Of a stretch of 64,000 nt of DNA, positions 36,284-43,920 are shown in pieces. A model generated the notes under the pieces. That model was not told where the DNA came from. It saw only the letters and a list, made by a program, of their open reading frames with translations, and did no database searches. Made by a program: the position numbers and the translations under genes. Within the stretch, counting starts at the first letter, position 1. Every line of letters begins with the position of its first letter. The DNA comes from Sulfobacillus thermosulfidooxidans. GTDB taxonomy: Bacteria; Bacillota; Sulfobacillia; Sulfobacillales; Sulfobacillaceae. The DNA is taken from positions 868,001 through 932,000 of the forward strand of contig NZ_LGRO01000001.1 in the NCBI RefSeq assembly GCF_001280565.1, given 5' to 3'.

Positions 36284-37424
36284 TTCCGGGGAACGGTCTA
36301 TTACCGGGCGAGTGTATTTATCGGCAACGGGAAATTTAGTGCCAGCCCGGATTCATTGGGATCATGATGGGCGCATTGAACACATTCAGCGTCTGGATAC
36401 GCGCACAAATGATCTTCCCATTATTTTGCCGGGATTTATCGACGAGCATATTCATGGGGCCAATGGTCACGATGTTATGGAGGCATCGTGCGAGAGTTGG
36501 GAAGCTATTAGTGAAGCATTGGCGCGTCACGGGGTGACCAGTTTCCTCGCAACGACTATCACCGCACCTTGGGATGATTTGGAACGGGTGATGGCGTGCG
36601 CCCAAGAATTTCCCCAGTATCCCTACCATAATCTTATCGGATTACACTTTGAAGGACCTTATATCGACCCTGCCTTTAAAGGGGCTCAACCCCATGAAGC
36701 GATTCGTCCCATTGCGCTCCAAGAAGTAAAAAGTATCGTCAGCCGTCTCCAATCAGCCACAGTACCCTTGCGGCTCATGACCATTGCGCCAAATGTTCCC
36801 TCGAGCGGTGCGCTTATACGGTGGTTGAGACAAGAGGGAATTCATGTGAACATGGGACACAGTGGGGCTAATCGAGAGCAAACGTTACAAGCCATTGCGC
36901 AAGGTGCAGATGGCATCACTCACTTATTTAATGCCATGAAGGGCCTTCATCACCGAGAACCCGGAATGGTTGGCGTCGGCCTGATTACGGATGGATTGTG
37001 GATCGAGTTGATTACTGATGGAATTCATATCCATCCCGATATGGTTCGGTTAGTATTTCATGTAGCATCTTCGCGCATTATTTTGGTGACTGACGGAATT
37101 TCTGCCATTGATTGCCCTCCGGGAAAATATCACTTAGGCCAATGGCTAGTGCATGTAGATGAGCATTCGGCTCGTCTTGACGATGGTACGTTAGCGGGCA
37201 GTATTTTGACTCCGGATCAATCTGTTCGTAATTTGTTGCAATGGGGTTGTTCGTTGCGGGAAATTGTTCATGGATGGTGCGAAGCCCCTGCAATCCGGCT
37301 GGGATTACGAGGCTATGGCCGTATTGAAAAAGGATACTATGCTGATTTAGTGCAACTTAATCACGATTATCAGGTAATAGGAACTTTAAAGCACGGTCAC
37401 TGGATTTCTCCGCCACATTGCTAG
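36264..37424 (+). CDS. nagA: N-acetylglucosamine-6-phosphate deacetylase
   Basis: Amidohydrolase that deacetylates GlcNAc-6-P to GlcN-6-P. 386 residues. The metal motif is LPGFIDEHIHGANGHDVME, the substrate segment LHFEGPYIDPAFKGAQP, NMGHSGANREQ and HLFNAMKGLHHREPG, with the catalytic Asp in LVTDGISA. ATG 36264 (or 36267) follows AAAGGCGG; the long upstream extension lies inside the kinase gene. Kinase plus deacetylase form a minimal amino-sugar recycling unit; no nagB is in the window. Confidence 0.93.
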   Translation: MMFLSHDSGERSITGRVYLSATGNLVPARIHWDHDGRIEHIQRLDTRTNDLPIILPGFIDEHIHGANGHDVMEASCESWEAISEALARHGVTSFLATTITAPWDDLERVMACAQEFPQYPYHNLIGLHFEGPYIDPAFKGAQPHEAIRPIALQEVKSIVSRLQSATVPLRLMTIAPNVPSSGALIRWLRQEGIHVNMGHSGANREQTLQAIAQGADGITHLFNAMKGLHHREPGMVGVGLITDGLWIELITDGIHIHPDMVRLVFHVASSRIILVTDGISAIDCPPGKYHLGQWLVHVDEHSARLDDGTLAGSILTPDQSVRNLLQWGCSLREIVHGWCEAPAIRLGLRGYGRIEKGYYADLVQLNHDYQVIGTLKHGHWISPPHC

Positions 37425-37433
37425 AGAATTGTC

Positions 37434-38384
37434 TCAAAAATCCGTGCGAAAAGACGCCGCGAAGCTATTATCAATCAGTTGTTGGAGAGCTTCGGTCGAG
37501 AAATATGGAGAGATGAGTTCAAAATTGGCATTCAGGTAGGCGGAAAAGTAGGCAGGATCATCACTATTTACCGTTAAAACCACTCCCTCCTGAAAGAGTT
37601 GGTGATAAGTCCGAAGATCAGTCATGACGCCTAAACGTTTATTAGACCAAGGGCAAACCGTCAAGGGGATGCGGTCGGTTTTGAGGCGGGCGACTAATAT
37701 GGGATCATCGATCGCATGAATACCGTGGTCAATACGTTCGGCTCCTAGTTCATCAAGGGCTTCCCAAATATAGGATGCAGGTCCTTCTTCACCAGCGTGG
37801 GCTACAATATGCCAACCTTTACGCCGCGCCTGGTCAAAGAGATCACGAAAAAGACGCGGGGGATATGGCAATTCTCTAGAGTCTAATCCCACCCCAATAA
37901 TCCACTTTCCATACGATTCTAAATGGGCTAAATCCTCTTCCGCCGTGTTCAGGGGATGATCTCGCAAGATATTTGGAATCAAACGGGCCGTCCAGCCGTA
38001 GCGCTGCTCGGCCTGCCTTAAGGCTCGAATGATTCCGGACATGACGGTATCGAGAGAAATGCCGCGTGCCGTGTGGGCTTGCGGATCAAAAAAGATTTCG
38101 GCATACACAATGTGATTATCTAAAGCTCGTTCGATATAACGCCATGTTAAATCGAAGAAGTCCTCTTCCTCATTCAAGAGCCGATCGCCTTGATATCGCC
38201 ATGCTAAAAAACTCGATAAATCGGTAAACGGATACGTTACTGTGGTGACGGGTGCAATACCTAAAGATGGATATTTTCGTTGGAATTTATTCCACAAGTC
38301 AGGCTCCAAACAGCCTTCCAAGTGCATATGGAGTTCAACTTTATCTTGAGTCCATGGCTCATTGGGCGTAAGAATCTGGCGCAT
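37434..38384 (-). CDS. Adenosine/adenine deaminase family protein, probably adenine deaminase
   Basis: 316-residue zinc amidohydrolase. Metal and catalytic motifs: ELHMHLEGCLEP, IVAHAGEEGP (the catalytic Glu next to His), ERIDHGIHA, and NSDDPAYFSAYL. The C-terminal SDDPAYF signature is the form seen in the adenine deaminase branch of the adenosine-deaminase fold; classical adenosine deaminases have SDDPxxF variants, so the split is a family-level inference. It is divergent from an 8-oxoguanine deaminase gene, making a purine-base salvage or detoxification pair. Convergent with nagA, 9 nt apart. Confidence 0.85.
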   Translation of the reverse strand: MRQILTPNEPWTQDKVELHMHLEGCLEPDLWNKFQRKYPSLGIAPVTTVTYPFTDLSSFLAWRYQGDRLLNEEEDFFDLTWRYIERALDNHIVYAEIFFDPQAHTARGISLDTVMSGIIRALRQAEQRYGWTARLIPNILRDHPLNTAEEDLAHLESYGKWIIGVGLDSRELPYPPRLFRDLFDQARRKGWHIVAHAGEEGPASYIWEALDELGAERIDHGIHAIDDPILVARLKTDRIPLTVCPWSNKRLGVMTDLRTYHQLFQEGVVLTVNSDDPAYFSAYLNANFELISPYFSTEALQQLIDNSFAASFRTDF

Positions 38385-38488
38385 ATTGACCTCATGATAT
38401 CGGTGAAAAGTTTTTTCATGCTATTTTCATCGTATCACAAGTTCATTGAGACATTTCGTCAGGCGACACAAAGAAACCTCGCGTATCT

Positions 38489-38512
38489 AGTCTATATTTA
38501 CTTAAATAGACT
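38489..38512. promoter_or_regulatory. Palindrome before the 8-oxoguanine deaminase gene
   Basis: AGTCTAT (38489-38495) and ATAGACT (38506-38512) with a 10-nt AT-rich centre. It sits in the intergenic region between the divergent deaminase genes, 18 bp before the ATG at 38531 and overlapping or adjoining the ribosome binding site. It is a good candidate operator for a purine or nitrogen regulator; no matching regulator gene is nearby. Confidence 0.4.
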
Positions 38513-38530
38513 TCATTAGAGGGGACTGCA

Positions 38531-39898
38531 ATGATTGCCATTGAGCATATTGACTGTCTATATTCAGGAGTTGGGAAGCCTATACGCGATGCATATATTT
38601 TGGTTAAGGAATCGCAAGAAGGAGGAACCATCGCCGAAATCGGTTGTGGCGACATCACAAGAAACAAAGACATTCGCCGCGTGATTAATGCCTCCGGATG
38701 TATTGCTCTACCTGGCCTGATTAATACCCACCACCACCTGTTTCAGACTATGACCCGGGCCTTAGCCACCGACCAGGCCTTGTTTAGATGGCTTGACACA
38801 TTGTTTCCTATTTGGAAAAATTTAACGGAAGAACACATTTACTATGCGGCGCTTATTGGTCTCAGCGAATTATTGCTTTCGGGATGTACGACCACGTCTG
38901 ATCATTTATATTTTGTGCCGCACGGACAAGATGCCATGCGCTTTTTCTCCGCCTCCGTGGAAGCAGCGAAAACCCTCGGCATGCGTTTTTACCTCACACG
39001 AGGAGCGATGACGCTGGGTGAAAATAATGGGGGGCGCACACCTGATTATTTGAAAGAAGATGAAGATGAGGTCTTGACCAGTATGCAGGACTTGGTCAAT
39101 AAGTTTCATGATCCTCGTCCTCAAGCTTGGGTCAAGGTGGCTTTGGGACCGGTTTCAGTGCCGGCGGTATCTTCCCGGTTAATGCAAGAATCGGCGAAGT
39201 TGGCCGAAGAGTTAGAGGTACGACTGCATACTCATGCCTGGGAAGTCAAAGACGAGGATACCTGGGCAGTGAACTATTATCAGAAAACGCAAACCGAATT
39301 GCTCGAAGAATGGGGATGGTTAAGTGCACGCACTTGGTTTGCGCATGGAGTCCATGTGGATGCGACCACAATGGAAAAATTGGCCCACGCCAAGAGCGGC
39401 ATTGCTCACTGCCCGAGCTCAAATATGCGCCTCGGATCTGGCGTCGCCCCCATCTCTCAATTTTTAAAAGCTAATATTCCGGTTGGTCTAGGGGTGGATG
39501 GTTCGGCTTCCAATGATAGTTCTCATCTCCAAGCTGAAATGCGGCAAGCTCTATTTTTAGCTCGGGCTGTGCATGGCGTGAAAGATATGGGCATTGACGA
39601 TGTTTTTTATATGGCGACGCGTGGAGGAAGGGATGTGTTAAATTGGCCGGAAATTGGCGAACTGGCACCCGGGCGCAATGCTGATATCGCACTGTTTCGT
39701 CTCGATGATCTCGAGCATGCTGGTGGCATTCATCCCCTAGATACTTTGATCTTATCGGCGCCGACAAAAGCCTACTACGTAGTCATTGGTGGGGATGTCC
39801 GTGTGGACCAAGGACAAATTGTGACAGTGGATCTCCTTGCTGCGGTGCACGAACACCGACTGTTGAGTCGACAACTCTGGCGACAAGCGTATGCATAA
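38531..39898 (+). CDS. 8-oxoguanine deaminase-like amidohydrolase
   Basis: 455-residue metal-dependent amidohydrolase of the AtzB/TrzN/8-oxoguanine deaminase group. Motifs: GLINTHHHLFQTMTRA (metal HxH), LHTHAWEVKDE (metal His plus following Glu), WFAHGVHVD, HCPSSNMRLGSGVAPI and GLGVDGSASNDSSHLQAE (metal Asp). The SSNMRLGSG and VDGSASNDSS blocks are those I associate with 8-oxoguanine deaminase, but related chlorohydrolases share them. AGAGGGGA precedes ATG 38531. It is divergent from the adenine deaminase, with a palindrome in between. Confidence 0.82.
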   Translation: MIAIEHIDCLYSGVGKPIRDAYILVKESQEGGTIAEIGCGDITRNKDIRRVINASGCIALPGLINTHHHLFQTMTRALATDQALFRWLDTLFPIWKNLTEEHIYYAALIGLSELLLSGCTTTSDHLYFVPHGQDAMRFFSASVEAAKTLGMRFYLTRGAMTLGENNGGRTPDYLKEDEDEVLTSMQDLVNKFHDPRPQAWVKVALGPVSVPAVSSRLMQESAKLAEELEVRLHTHAWEVKDEDTWAVNYYQKTQTELLEEWGWLSARTWFAHGVHVDATTMEKLAHAKSGIAHCPSSNMRLGSGVAPISQFLKANIPVGLGVDGSASNDSSHLQAEMRQALFLARAVHGVKDMGIDDVFYMATRGGRDVLNWPEIGELAPGRNADIALFRLDDLEHAGGIHPLDTLILSAPTKAYYVVIGGDVRVDQGQIVTVDLLAAVHEHRLLSRQLWRQAYA

Positions 39899-39961
39899 AT
39901 GGATTATGGATGATGTTGACGCATAAATCCTAGAATCTTTTCCCACAACAAATTAAACACA

Positions 39962-40534
39962 TTACCAAAAAGGATAAAAATTCCAACCTCTAACCCAAGC
40001 CCAGTAAAACAAAATGGCGAGGACTGGCACAATTTCAATCCCAATCACGGTCGCGGCCATGCTTATGGGTATGTTTACCGATCTCGCTAATTGTCTCATG
40101 AAAAATAAGAGAGCAAGAATGCCTAAAAGATCGCAAATCCAATATGTTGAGGTCAAAACGGCTACAAGACTAATTCCAGCAATCCAAGGGCCCAAAGACA
40201 GGACAACCCAGGGAATTTGCTGGGACGTGTCGGGATAATGGATCATGGACAGTATTTGTTGTGTGCTAAAAATGAGGGCATGAAGAAATACATAACCTCC
40301 GGCATAGACGACCCCGATGCCGAGCAGAATACGGATGATCACCTCACGCGCGGGAAGAATACTAAAGAACTGGTAGAGTGATACTAAAAGGGCTGTGATG
40401 GCAATGCTGGACCAATAAACCGCGTATAATGCATGGAGGTCCCGAAGACCATGAGCGGACAGGGCTTGCCAGGGACGGCGCCATACGATTAACAGCGGTG
40501 TGCGACCAGAGGGTAGTCGGAATCGCTTAGCCAT
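39962..40534 (-). CDS. Yip1-like polytopic membrane protein
   Basis: 190 residues with about five hydrophobic helices (IAITALLVSLY, IIRILLGIGVVYAGGYVFL, WIAGISLVAVLTSTYWI, LLGILALLFF, VLAILFYWAWV). The arrangement and length fit the Yip1/YIPF domain seen in many Firmicute membrane proteins, function unknown. ATG 40534 is preferred because AAAGGA lies 9 nt upstream on the reverse strand; an in-frame ATG at 40555 precedes this site. It is divergent from the heat-shock operon and stands alone. Confidence 0.6.
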   Translation of the reverse strand: MAKRFRLPSGRTPLLIVWRRPWQALSAHGLRDLHALYAVYWSSIAITALLVSLYQFFSILPAREVIIRILLGIGVVYAGGYVFLHALIFSTQQILSMIHYPDTSQQIPWVVLSLGPWIAGISLVAVLTSTYWICDLLGILALLFFMRQLARSVNIPISMAATVIGIEIVPVLAILFYWAWVRGWNFYPFW

Positions 40535-40633
40535 GCTAGAACGTCCTTTCTTCAATCAGTTTGGAGTGAAGGGAATAACGTTTTAAAAAGTTTATGTCAA
40601 GGGGTTGAAAAATATGTAAAAGTATTATAGATT

Positions 40634-40654
40634 TCTTATCGAAATTGGATAAGA
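40634..40654. promoter_or_regulatory. HAIR-like operator candidate upstream of the heat-shock operon
   Basis: TCTTATC (40634-40640), 7-nt spacer GAAATTG, GATAAGA (40648-40654): perfect 7-bp arms with N7, the same geometry as the HspR operator HAIR (CTTGAGT-N7-ACTCAAG), though the arm sequence differs. It lies 68 bp upstream of the HspR-like start at 40723. I could not place a convincing promoter. Confidence 0.55.
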
Positions 40655-40722
40655 TTATTGCATGAATCAGTAGGTAAGACTATTATTAAAGACAGAGTAC
40701 GATTTTGAGGATGTGGTGCTGT

Positions 40723-41058
40723 ATGCCGATTCACGGTCCTGATGAGCCCGTTTACACCATAGGGGTCATGGCGCGGCTAGTCGGGGTATCATCGCAAATG
40801 CTTCGCATATGGGAAAGGGAATGTTTGGTGATTCCCGCCCGGACGGAGACAAATAATCGGCTGTACTCTGAAAATGATTTTTATCGTCTTGTAAGAATTC
40901 GAGAGCTTACTAAGCAAGGCATCAATGCTGCAGGAATACGGGCGATCCTAGGGATAGCAGAACCTCCTGCAAAGCACTACATAGAGAGAACAACGAAAGA
41001 CAAGGAGAGGGAATTGACTTATGGCCAAGGTCGTAGGAATCGATTTGGGAACGACTAA
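40723..41058 (+). CDS. hspR: HspR-like MerR-family heat-shock repressor
   Basis: About 111 residues. The MerR helix-turn-helix is at residues 8-75: [24 protein letters not shown] then [33 protein letters not shown]. There is no Cys-based sensor domain, as in HspR, which represses dnaK in Actinobacteria with DnaK as co-repressor. The C-terminal 13 codons overlap the dnaK start (38 nt), so repressor and chaperone are translationally coupled. ATG 40723 is chosen among several in-frame starts; ATG 40711 is possible. The HspR identity is supported by context more than by sequence alone. Confidence 0.82.
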   Translation: MPIHGPDEPVYTIGVMARLVGVSSQMLRIWERECLVIPARTETNNRLYSENDFYRLVRIRELTKQGINAAGIRAILGIAEPPAKHYIERTTKDKERELTYGQGRRNRFGND

Positions 41059-42916
41059 CTCAGTTATTGCGGTCATGGAAGGTGGACAACCAACCGTAAT
41101 TCTGAATACCGAAGGGAGCCGTTTAACCCCATCTGTCGTAGCTTTTACGAAAAACGGTGAACGTCTAGTGGGGCAATTGGCCAGGCGTCAAGCGGTCATG
41201 AATCCTCAAAATACCGTGTTTTCTATTAAGCGCTTTATAGGTCGGCGCTTCAGTGAAGTATCGCAAGAACGGGAAAGAGTTCCTTATAAAGTGGTGGAAG
41301 GACCTAACCAACAGGTTTTAGTGGATCTCCCCAATGCGGGAAAGAAGATGACGCCAGAAGAAATTTCCGCCATGATTTTGGCGAAATTGAAGGCGGATGC
41401 CGAAAAGTATTTGGGAGAAACCGTGACGCAAGCGGTCATTACGGTGCCGGCTTATTTTAATGATGCAGAAAGGCAGGCAACCAAGGACGCTGGAAAAATT
41501 GCTGGATTAGATGTTCTGCGGATTATCAACGAACCAACAGCCGCCGCTTTAGCGTATGGATTAGATAAAAAGAAGAATGAAACAATTTTGGTTTGGGACC
41601 TCGGTGGAGGCACTTTTGATGTGTCGGTGCTCGAGGTTGGAGATGGGGTATTTGAAGTCAAATCCACCGCAGGAGATACCCATCTGGGTGGGGATGACTA
41701 TGATATGAAGCTTGTGGATTACATTGCAGATGAATTTAAGCGGGAAAATGGTATTGATTTGCGACAAGATCGGCAAGCGTTGCAACGGTTAATTGAAGCA
41801 GCAGAGAAAGCGAAAATTGAGTTGTCCTCTGTTACGGAAACTCAAGTGAGCTTGCCATTCATCACCGCCGACCAAACCGGACCCAAACATCTCGAAATGA
41901 CAATTACCCGGGCCAAGTTCGAAGAATTAACCCAGGATTTGACTGAGAGAACCGTCATTCCGTTCCGTCAAGCTTTGCAAGATGCAAAACTCACGGAGAG
42001 CCAGATTGATGAGGTCATTTTGGTTGGTGGATCTACTCGTATGCCCGTTATCCAGGAATTGGTCAAGAAACTGACGGGTAAAGAGCCTCACCGGGGTGTC
42101 AATCCTGATGAAGTGGTGGCCGTAGGAGCGGCAATTCAAGGTGGTGTCTTGGCTGGTGAAGTGAAAGATGTGATTCTTCTTGACGTCACGCCCTTGTCCC
42201 TCGGTATCGAGACCATGGGTGGCGTATTTACCAAATTGATCGAGCGCAACACGACCATTCCGACGCGTAAAAGTGAGACGTTTACCACGGCAGCAGACAA
42301 TCAGACCTCGGTCGAAATCCATGTGCTGCAAGGAGAACGACCCATGGCGGCAGATAACCGCACATTGGCCCGTTTTAGTTTGACCGATATTCCCCCGGCT
42401 CCTCGTGGTGTTCCTCAAATCGAAGTCACATTTGACATCGATGCGAATGGTATCGTGAATGTGTCGGCGAAGGATTTGGGCACTGGCAAAGAACAACGGA
42501 TCACGGTGACGGCGTCAACGCAGTTGTCTAAAGAAGAAGTGGAGCGGTTGGTCCGCGAAGCGCAAGAAAAAGCGCACGAAGATGACGAGCGTCGTGCGTT
42601 GGCCGATTTGAAAAACCGTGCTGAATCCATGGCATATGCAACAGAAAAGAGCATTCGGGATTTAGGCGACAAAGTGGATGCAACGGATAAAACCCAAGCC
42701 GAAGAGGCGATTAAATCGGTTCGAGAGGCGATCGAACGCAATGACAAAGCGGCTATTGAATCGGCCTTAAGTCAATTAGAAACTGTTTCTCATAAACTTG
42801 CCGAAGCCCTGTACAAGCAACAAGCGGCCAACTCCCAAGATGGCAACCCACCCCCTAATGGAGGCACAACAGGTGGCGATGATGTCATTGATGCGGATTT
42901 CCGGCCCACCGAATGA
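41021..42916 (+). CDS. dnaK: Chaperone DnaK (Hsp70)
   Basis: Cytosolic ATP-dependent chaperone. 631 residues. The N-terminal ATPase domain starts [53 protein letters not shown], and [11 protein letters not shown] are the nucleotide-site motifs. The interdomain linker region is [19 protein letters not shown], then the beta-sandwich substrate domain and a helical lid, ending in an Asp-rich IDADF. AAGGAGAGGG precedes ATG 41021, inside hspR. In most Bacilli dnaK is preceded by hrcA-grpE; here grpE is not in the operon. Confidence 0.97.
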   Translation: MAKVVGIDLGTTNSVIAVMEGGQPTVILNTEGSRLTPSVVAFTKNGERLVGQLARRQAVMNPQNTVFSIKRFIGRRFSEVSQERERVPYKVVEGPNQQVLVDLPNAGKKMTPEEISAMILAKLKADAEKYLGETVTQAVITVPAYFNDAERQATKDAGKIAGLDVLRIINEPTAAALAYGLDKKKNETILVWDLGGGTFDVSVLEVGDGVFEVKSTAGDTHLGGDDYDMKLVDYIADEFKRENGIDLRQDRQALQRLIEAAEKAKIELSSVTETQVSLPFITADQTGPKHLEMTITRAKFEELTQDLTERTVIPFRQALQDAKLTESQIDEVILVGGSTRMPVIQELVKKLTGKEPHRGVNPDEVVAVGAAIQGGVLAGEVKDVILLDVTPLSLGIETMGGVFTKLIERNTTIPTRKSETFTTAADNQTSVEIHVLQGERPMAADNRTLARFSLTDIPPAPRGVPQIEVTFDIDANGIVNVSAKDLGTGKEQRITVTASTQLSKEEVERLVREAQEKAHEDDERRALADLKNRAESMAYATEKSIRDLGDKVDATDKTQAEEAIKSVREAIERNDKAAIESALSQLETVSHKLAEALYKQQAANSQDGNPPPNGGTTGGDDVIDADFRPTE

Positions 42917-42934
42917 TGTAAAGACCACGACAGA

Positions 42935-42957
42935 AGGGCTGGCTTTGAGCCAGCCCT
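42935..42957 (+). other. Hairpin between dnaK and dnaJ
   Basis: Perfect 10-bp stem AGGGCTGGCT (42935-42944) and AGCCAGCCCT (42948-42957) with a TTG loop, 19 nt after the dnaK stop. No T-run follows, so it is more likely an mRNA processing or stability element that raises dnaK over dnaJ than a full terminator. Confidence 0.55.
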
Positions 42958-42984
42958 CTGATTGCCGAGGTGAGGTGACGGACC

Positions 42985-43920
42985 ATGGCTGCACCGAAGG
43001 ACTACTATAAAATTCTCGAAGTCGATGAAAAAGCCGATCAAGAGACAATCAAAAAATCATATCGACGACTCGCGCGTAAATATCATCCTGACGTGAGCGG
43101 TAAAGCCGGAGAAGATAAATTTAAAGAAATTAATGAAGCCTATGAAGTGCTTTCTGATCCCAAAAAACGCCGAGAGTATGATCAAATGCGTTTGGGGTAT
43201 GCCCATCGTCAAGCTCGCAGTCAAGGGCCGGGTTATCAACGCGTGACCTTTGATGGAGGATTCGGAGATTGGGGAAGCATTTTTGAGGATCTTTTTTCAC
43301 AAGCCGGTGCGGATAACGGGTTCACAACCAGAACCCGGACTCAGAATGTTCCGGAAGAAACAGTGACCTTAACTTTAGAACAAGTGGCTCGTGGAGATAC
43401 TATCCAATTAACGGTTTCCGAGCCACAAATTTGTCCTGTTTGCCATGGAACCAATCCCGATTGTCCTCGGTGTGGAGGATTGGGACAAGTGATGGAGCCC
43501 AAAAAGTTCGCAGTTACGATTCCGCCTGGAATAGAAGCGGGATCGGTACTCCGGGTAGGAAATCATGCCCGTCTGCGTGTCGAAATTGCGCCCCATCCAC
43601 GATTCGTCCGACAAGGAAATAATCTCATCGGCAGACTCATGGTGCCGGTGCCCTTGGCCGCTACAGGTGGTGAAGTGCCGGTGAAGCCTTTAGTGGGGGA
43701 AACCGTCATGGTTAAAGTGCCGGCCCACACGAATCAAGGTAAAATGTTACGCTTGCGCGGCTTGGGCTTGCCCCAAAGAGGGACAAGTATTAAGGGTGAT
43801 TTGCTATTAGAAGTTACCTTGCGTTTCCCTGAACCGTTTACTGCTGAAGACGACAAACTTTATCAACAGCTCCGCGCCAATCATAAAGAAGTGGGGGGAG
43901 AAATCCATGCGCCTCGATAA
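42985..43920 (+). CDS. dnaJ: DnaJ-family co-chaperone with a half zinc region
   Basis: 311 residues. J-domain at about 5-70 with HPD at 34-36, then a short Gly/Phe-rich linker. Between linker and substrate domain there are only two CxxC motifs (Cys150, 153, 160, 163; [18 protein letters not shown]), where canonical DnaJ has four. The first resembles canonical motif 1, the second canonical motif 4, followed by the usual V-x(3)[14 protein letters not shown]. So zinc centre I could still form while motifs 2 and 3 (zinc centre II) are missing. The C-terminal beta domains are intact. Overlaps clpB by 14 nt. Confidence 0.92.
   Translation: MAAPKDYYKILEVDEKADQETIKKSYRRLARKYHPDVSGKAGEDKFKEINEAYEVLSDPKKRREYDQMRLGYAHRQARSQGPGYQRVTFDGGFGDWGSIFEDLFSQAGADNGFTTRTRTQNVPEETVTLTLEQVARGDTIQLTVSEPQICPVCHGTNPDCPRCGGLGQVMEPKKFAVTIPPGIEAGSVLRVGNHARLRVEIAPHPRFVRQGNNLIGRLMVPVPLAATGGEVPVKPLVGETVMVKVPAHTNQGKMLRLRGLGLPQRGTSIKGDLLLEVTLRFPEPFTAEDDKLYQQLRANHKEVGGEIHAPR

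Noticed and set aside
37427-37434. GAGA-ATTG-TCTC hairpin between nagA and the adenine deaminase as terminator
   Set aside because: Four-bp stem with weak T-run is too small for a confident call.
40606-40631. TTGAAA plus TATTAT or TATAGA as the hspR promoter
   Set aside because: Spacings are 11 or 14 nt, outside the usable range.
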